NCBI GenBank assembly: GCA_964496245.1
Contig: CAZBZG010000188.1
Coordinates: forward strand, 1-9,634
Direction of reading: 5' to 3'
Origin: CAZBZG01 sp964496245
GTDB taxonomy: Bacteria; Planctomycetota; SZUA-567
Length of the DNA: 9,634 nt
Positions 6,349-9,634 of this stretch are shown here, one piece after another. A program made the position numbers and the translations under genes. Under the pieces are notes generated by a model. That model was not told the origin of the DNA and made no database searches. It saw only the letters and a program-made list of their open reading frames with translations. Within the stretch, counting starts at the first letter, position 1. The number at the start of each line of letters is the position of its first letter.

Positions 6349-8322
6349 TCAGAATACGGCCTCGCTGCCGTCTTCGTTCGACGCAGGCGTCTCCACCTCG
6401 TCGGCTGTCATGCGCGGAGGAGGAGTGAGCGGTTTGGTTTCCCCGCCCCGGGATCCGGGCGCGACTTCGGTCTGTGACGGAGCGGGCCGGGAGGGGCTCT
6501 CTCCCTGTTGAGCGGGGGACCCGAAGATCCGACGCCAGGGCACGAAGAAGATGAGCAGCAAGCCGAGGATGAGAGCCACCAGTGCGACGAGGCGGATGAG
6601 AAGCCTGCGTTCGCGCGACCCTGTATCCGACGCGGTTGCCGCCGGGCGCTCTTTGGCGGTTGCAGTGTCCACGGCGCTGGCCTGGGCGGGCGCCGGTTCC
6701 CCGCGTCCCGGCTCCTGCGGGGTGCGGGCGGCGGCGGATTCGGCTGGCGCCTGGGTTGTTTGTTGCGATGGTCCGCCCGGGGGTTCGGCTGGAGGCGGGA
6801 CAGGCGCCGGGGTTTCTCCGGGCACAGGGGTGAAGCCTTCGAGCTCCCGGTCCAGGTCGCTCATGACCTGTTTGATGTCATCCTCCGGCGCTTCGGTCTC
6901 GGGCGAAACCGTCTCCGGTGCCTCGTCTGCGGGACTGGCTGGCGGCGCTACAGGCGGAGCCGGGGGGGCGGCGTCGCCACCCGTGGCAGACGCGCTTGTC
7001 CCGGCCGCGGCAGGGGTTATCTCGGCCTCACCGTCCGCAGCACGGCGGTCCGGTTCGACGGGCAGCGTCGTTGGTGCCGTCAGTGCCTGCGGAGCAGCGC
7101 ACGGTTCGTCCGGCAGAACGGGCTTGGGCAGATGCGGATCGGATTCGAACTTGACTTCCACCCACTGCGGCTGTTCGATCGCCATGTGGTGGGGCGCGCC
7201 CGGCAGCCAGCCGGGCGGTGATTCCGCGGGTGGAGACGAAGCCTCGGGCCGCGTTGTGGCATCTGCGGCGCTGTCCTGCGGCGGGGGCGGATCGGAACGC
7301 GGTTCCGGCCCCGGCGGCGGGGCGGGCGCAGATGGGATATCGCGCGCGGGTGGCGGAGTCGGGGCCCCGCGGTCGGCGGAAGGAGCAGGTTCGTTCGTTT
7401 CCGCCCCAGATCCCGTCCATTGCGGCGGCCCGTCGGAATCGTCGATGGTCTCCTCGACGTCCTCTTCGTCGAACGCCTCGGGTTCCTCGAGAGGCAGATC
7501 GGGCTCTTCGGCAGGGGGAGCGGCCGGGCCGGCCTGGGGCGCCTTGTCGCTGGGCGGCACGGCCGGTGACGCCGAAGGCGGCGTGCTCGCCTCGCTTTCC
7601 TCCACAGCGTCGGTCTTGACGGTCGGCCCCCGGCTCACGACCTCCTTGAAGCCCAGCGCCACGTTGCCCAGGCGGATGCGGGTGCCCGGGCTGAGCACGG
7701 CCTTCTCCACCTTCTGGCCGTTCACCTTGACGCCGTTGGTGGACCCAAGGTCGTGGATCATGTACTGTCCGTTCCGAAACTCGATGGCCGCATGGCAGCT
7801 GCTCACCGAGTTGTCCCGCAGGATCAGTCCGCAGGACCGGTGGCGACCGATGGTGAGCTGCTCCTTGGTCAGCGGGAGGAAGCGGCGGCGCTTGCCCTTC
7901 TTGTACTGGAGGACGAAGCGCAGCGGCTTCTGGGAAGGCTGCCCATCGACCCCCGCTTCCATGTCCTGGGTGACTTGGTCGAGCATGATGGTCTGGCCGG
8001 CGTCCACGGCTTCGTCCTCCGCATCTTCGGAGGAGTCGGCCACGTAGAGCAGACGCGTCTGTCCGATCCGAATGAGATCGCCGGTAGCGAGAGACCGCGT
8101 GCCCTGGATGCGCTTGTCATTGACCTTGACGCCGTTGCGACTGCCCAGATCGCGGATGAGGAATCCCGCGCCCTCCCGCTCCAGCCGGCAGTGGGCCCGG
8201 CTGAGATGGGGGTCCTTGATGGCCAGATCGCATTGCCGGCCGCGGCCGATGGTGACGGTGTCGGCCTGCAGGGTCTCAATGCGTTCGGGCTGGCTTGGCG
8301 TGCGGACCGAGAGGCGGGCCAC
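6349..8322 (-). CDS. tandem FHA-domain protein with Pro/Ala/Glu-rich linker and C-terminal membrane segment
   Basis: This 657-residue protein is not a named gene I recognise, but its architecture is clear. FHA domain 1 (about 3-95) has GR at 26-27, SRAH at 41-44 and GSRNG at 60-64. FHA domain 2 (about 136-225) has GRH at 159-161, SSCH at 174-177 and GSTNG at 193-197. FHA domains bind phosphothreonine peptides, so both retain the expected binding residues. Residues 230-570 are low-complexity and rich in Pro, Ala and Glu. One hydrophobic segment (574-594) lies between RERR and PWRR, followed by about 60 disordered residues; positive charge before it favours a cytoplasmic N-terminus. The GTG at 8322 follows GAGG (8330-8333) by 7 nt. 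It is the first gene of an operon with scpB and serA and has its own strong promoter. A membrane-tethered phospho-dependent scaffold is inferred; no kinase is visible. Confidence 0.88.
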   Translation of the reverse strand: MARLSVRTPSQPERIETLQADTVTIGRGRQCDLAIKDPHLSRAHCRLEREGAGFLIRDLGSRNGVKVNDKRIQGTRSLATGDLIRIGQTRLLYVADSSEDAEDEAVDAGQTIMLDQVTQDMEAGVDGQPSQKPLRFVLQYKKGKRRRFLPLTKEQLTIGRHRSCGLILRDNSVSSCHAAIEFRNGQYMIHDLGSTNGVKVNGQKVEKAVLSPGTRIRLGNVALGFKEVVSRGPTVKTDAVEESEASTPPSASPAVPPSDKAPQAGPAAPPAEEPDLPLEEPEAFDEEDVEETIDDSDGPPQWTGSGAETNEPAPSADRGAPTPPPARDIPSAPAPPPGPEPRSDPPPPQDSAADATTRPEASSPPAESPPGWLPGAPHHMAIEQPQWVEVKFESDPHLPKPVLPDEPCAAPQALTAPTTLPVEPDRRAADGEAEITPAAAGTSASATGGDAAPPAPPVAPPASPADEAPETVSPETEAPEDDIKQVMSDLDRELEGFTPVPGETPAPVPPPAEPPGGPSQQTTQAPAESAAARTPQEPGRGEPAPAQASAVDTATAKERPAATASDTGSRERRLLIRLVALVALILGLLLIFFVPWRRIFGSPAQQGESPSRPAPSQTEVAPGSRGGETKPLTPPPRMTADEVETPASNEDGSEAVF

Positions 8323-8329
8323 GCGAATA

Positions 8330-8333
8330 CCTC
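8330..8333 (-). promoter_or_regulatory. Shine-Dalgarno for GTG start of the FHA gene
   Basis: GAGG on the - strand stands 7 nt before the GTG at 8320-8322. It is a modest match, but FHA domain 1 begins immediately after this codon, so this start gives a complete domain without a spurious leader. Confidence 0.55.
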
Positions 8334-8360
8334 GTAAGAACCGAGAGTGGAATGGCTTAA

Positions 8361-8376
8361 CGGTCCCGTGGGACCG
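8361..8376. promoter_or_regulatory. perfect palindrome in the FHA-gene leader (possible operator or hairpin)
   Basis: CGGTCCCGTGGGACCG has two 7-bp arms around a GT centre. It lies just downstream of the predicted transcription start of the FHA-scpB-serA operon (about 8382 on the - strand) and about 40 nt before the start codon. As DNA it could be a dimeric repressor site, and as RNA a leader hairpin. There is no U tract, so a simple terminator is unlikely. The function is unproved. Confidence 0.45.
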
Positions 8377-8388
8377 GCAACACTTTGC

Positions 8389-8416
8389 ATCATACCCAAG
8401 GTCGGGAGGGAGTCAA
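8389..8416 (-). promoter_or_regulatory. sigma-70-type promoter of the FHA-scpB-serA operon
   Basis: On the - strand TTGACT (8411-8416) and TATGAT (8389-8394) each match the consensus at five of six positions, with a 16-nt spacer. Transcription would begin near 8382, leaving a leader of about 60 nt before the GTG at 8322. Confidence 0.7.
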
Positions 8417-8488
8417 CGGTTTTCGGTGCGGGCGGTTGCGCTTCGCTGCCCGTCATCCTATGCTTGATCCTCTTCCGCGGGCCTACCC

Positions 8489-8518
8489 TTGTGTACCGGG
8501 TCCCCATCTGCCTATAAT
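8489..8518 (+). promoter_or_regulatory. sigma-70-type promoter of the DUF342/FapA gene
   Basis: A perfect -10 TATAAT (8513-8518) has TTGTGT (8489-8494) 18 nt upstream, a -35 with three of six consensus bases. Transcription would start near 8525, about 24 nt before the GTG at 8549. It is divergent from the FHA-operon promoter, with about 70 bp between the two -35 elements. Confidence 0.6.
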
Positions 8519-8536
8519 GCAGAAGCTGTTCCTTGC

Positions 8537-8542
8537 AGGGAG
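8537..8542 (+). promoter_or_regulatory. Shine-Dalgarno that fixes the FapA-type GTG start
   Basis: AGGGAG lies 6 nt before the GTG at 8549-8551. Together with the TATAAT just upstream it supports GTG 8549. The alternative in-frame GTG at 8585 has no comparable site, and there is no good ATG near the beginning of the reading frame. Confidence 0.7.
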
Positions 8543-8548
8543 AACTCC

Positions 8549-9634
8549 GTGTCCGAAGACATCGCCCGTCTTCTCAGCCTCCATGTGACCGAAGACAAGC
8601 TCGTGGCCAAGGTGAGCGCAGGCCCCCGGCAGAAGCCCGTAAGCGTTTGCGCGGACGAGCTGAAGACGTGGCTCGGAGGCCAGAACGTATGCTTCGGCAT
8701 CGACGAGGATGCGCTGGCGAACGTGGCCGAAACGCTGGGCAAGGGGCGGGACACGATCCGCCCCGTGACCGTGGCGCAGGGCGAGCCTCCCACCCGCGGC
8801 CCCGACGGCAGGGTGGAGTACGCGTTCAACACTGCGCTCGCCGCGGGCCGGCTCGAGAAGGACGGCAGCATGGATTTCCGTGACCGCGGCTCGATCAACA
8901 ACGTCGAGGCTGAATCCGTGGTGGCCACCGTCATTCCGCCCGGCGTGGGCCAGTCGGGTACGGCTGTCAACGGCGAGGCCCTTCCGGGGCTGGTGGGAGA
9001 AGAGCCGAAGAAGCCCCTGGCCGGCCAGAACGTCGAGCTCTCCGAAGACGGGCTCACCTATGTCGCCAAGACCGAAGGGCACGCCGTCCTGGAGAAGAAC
9101 CGCATCAATATCACGCAGGAGGTCCGCATCGAGGGTGACGTGGACTATGAGGTAGGCAATCTGGACTTCGTGGGGGCTCTGGTCATCACCGGGTCGGTGG
9201 ATTCCGGATTCACCGTGAAGGCGAAGCGGAACATCACCATTGAGGGGTCGGTGGAGCGCCATGCGGAGATTCGGGCGGGGGGGAGCGTCCGGGTGGCCGG
9301 CACCATCCGCTGCGGCACGGAGAAACCGGGCGTGGTCGCCGACGGCAGCATCTTCGCCGCGACCGTGGAGAACAGTTTCCTCAAGGCCAGGGGCGATGTC
9401 GCCGTGGAGGCGGAGATCCTCGGCAGCAAGGTCAAGTGCCTGGGCTGCTTCCACGGAAGCCAGGCCACGGTACGCGGCTGTGAGATCGAGGCCGTGGGCG
9501 GCATCGAAGTGGGGACCGTGGGGAGCGAGGGCGGCGTGGTTAACACGCTCACCGCGGGCATCACTTTGGACGAACACAGGCAGCTCAAACAGATTCGGGC
9601 CAAGATGGAAGAGCTCAACCAGGCCAAGGAGCCC
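8549..9634 (+). CDS. DUF342/FapA-family protein (3'-truncated)
   Basis: The frame is open from GTG 8549 to the last base, giving 362 residues with the C-terminus outside the window. Residues 1-105 are a variable N-terminal part. From about 108 the DUF342 hallmarks follow: DFRDRG (109-114), VEAESVVATVIPPGVGQSGT (119-138), the NVEL-SEDGL-TYVAKTEGHAVLEKNRI stretch (161-186), and a run of short beta-helix repeats (about 195-335) with the recurrent pattern ...GSV.....I.AGGSV.V.G.I. A charged segment starting at 341 looks like the beginning of the coiled coil usual in this family. FapA-type proteins are soluble, polymer-binding or assembly-associated proteins linked to flagella or cell-surface functions in several bacteria, but the molecular activity is poorly defined and no flagellar gene is visible here. 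Cysteines C297, C300 and C311 cluster in the beta-helix. The gene is divergent from the FHA gene. Confidence 0.9.
   Translation, partial: MSEDIARLLSLHVTEDKLVAKVSAGPRQKPVSVCADELKTWLGGQNVCFGIDEDALANVAETLGKGRDTIRPVTVAQGEPPTRGPDGRVEYAFNTALAAGRLEKDGSMDFRDRGSINNVEAESVVATVIPPGVGQSGTAVNGEALPGLVGEEPKKPLAGQNVELSEDGLTYVAKTEGHAVLEKNRINITQEVRIEGDVDYEVGNLDFVGALVITGSVDSGFTVKAKRNITIEGSVERHAEIRAGGSVRVAGTIRCGTEKPGVVADGSIFAATVENSFLKARGDVAVEAEILGSKVKCLGCFHGSQATVRGCEIEAVGGIEVGTVGSEGGVVNTLTAGITLDEHRQLKQIRAKMEELNQAKEP

Noticed and set aside
6551..8047. 498-codon open frame on the + strand opposite the FHA gene
   Set aside because: It is a Ser/Gly/Ala-rich shadow of the Pro/Ala/Glu linker on the other strand. The opposite strand has two clear FHA domains.
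8483..9577. 364-codon open frame on the - strand opposite the DUF342 gene
   Set aside because: The + strand frame reads a continuous DUF342 protein with promoter and Shine-Dalgarno, and the - strand peptide is a shadow that would run into the divergent promoter region.

Overview
This 9.6-kb window is GC-rich bacterial chromosome carrying housekeeping genes at ordinary density. Seven protein genes are supported, two of them cut by the window edges. I see no rRNA, tRNA, CRISPR array, transposase, integrase or phage gene. No marker fixes the taxon. A long-form SerA, a DUF342/FapA protein, a tail-anchored double-FHA protein and several kinds of dispersed intergenic palindrome together suggest a free-living, GC-rich, Gram-negative-type lineage, for example Hydrogenedentota, Planctomycetota or another PVC-like group. 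That placement is a low-confidence inference.

Left part (1-1793): the 3' end of an NADPH-dependent glutamate synthase small-subunit type flavoprotein (+ strand, 1-1209), then a 584-bp gap that converges on folD. The gap holds no credible gene. It carries four unrelated inverted- or direct-repeat motifs, which look like dispersed repeat elements.

Central block (1794-8322, all on the - strand, transcribed right to left): a double-FHA membrane protein, scpB, serA, a leuB-family dehydrogenase, and folD. FHA-scpB-serA is tightly packed: 22 nt lie between FHA and scpB, and a GTGA overlap joins scpB to serA. It starts from a good sigma-70-like promoter at 8389-8416. After a 119-nt gap holding a second, weaker promoter candidate come leuB-like and folD, 44 nt apart. 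SerA opens serine synthesis and serine feeds methylene-THF, which FolD oxidises, so serA and folD make metabolic sense together. The leuB-like enzyme between them has no leuA/leuC/leuD nearby and carries a Lys-Tyr pair where NAD-dependent relatives have Asp-Ile.

Right edge (8549-9634, + strand): the first 362 codons of a DUF342/FapA-family polymer-binding-type protein. It starts at a GTG and is divergent from the FHA gene, with its own TATAAT promoter.

No wholly new system is evident. The best leads are the FHA-ScpB gene pair without scpA, the cofactor-site change in the LeuB-like enzyme, the serA ribosome-binding site embedded in codons of ScpB's acidic tail, and the repeat cluster at 1349-1744.
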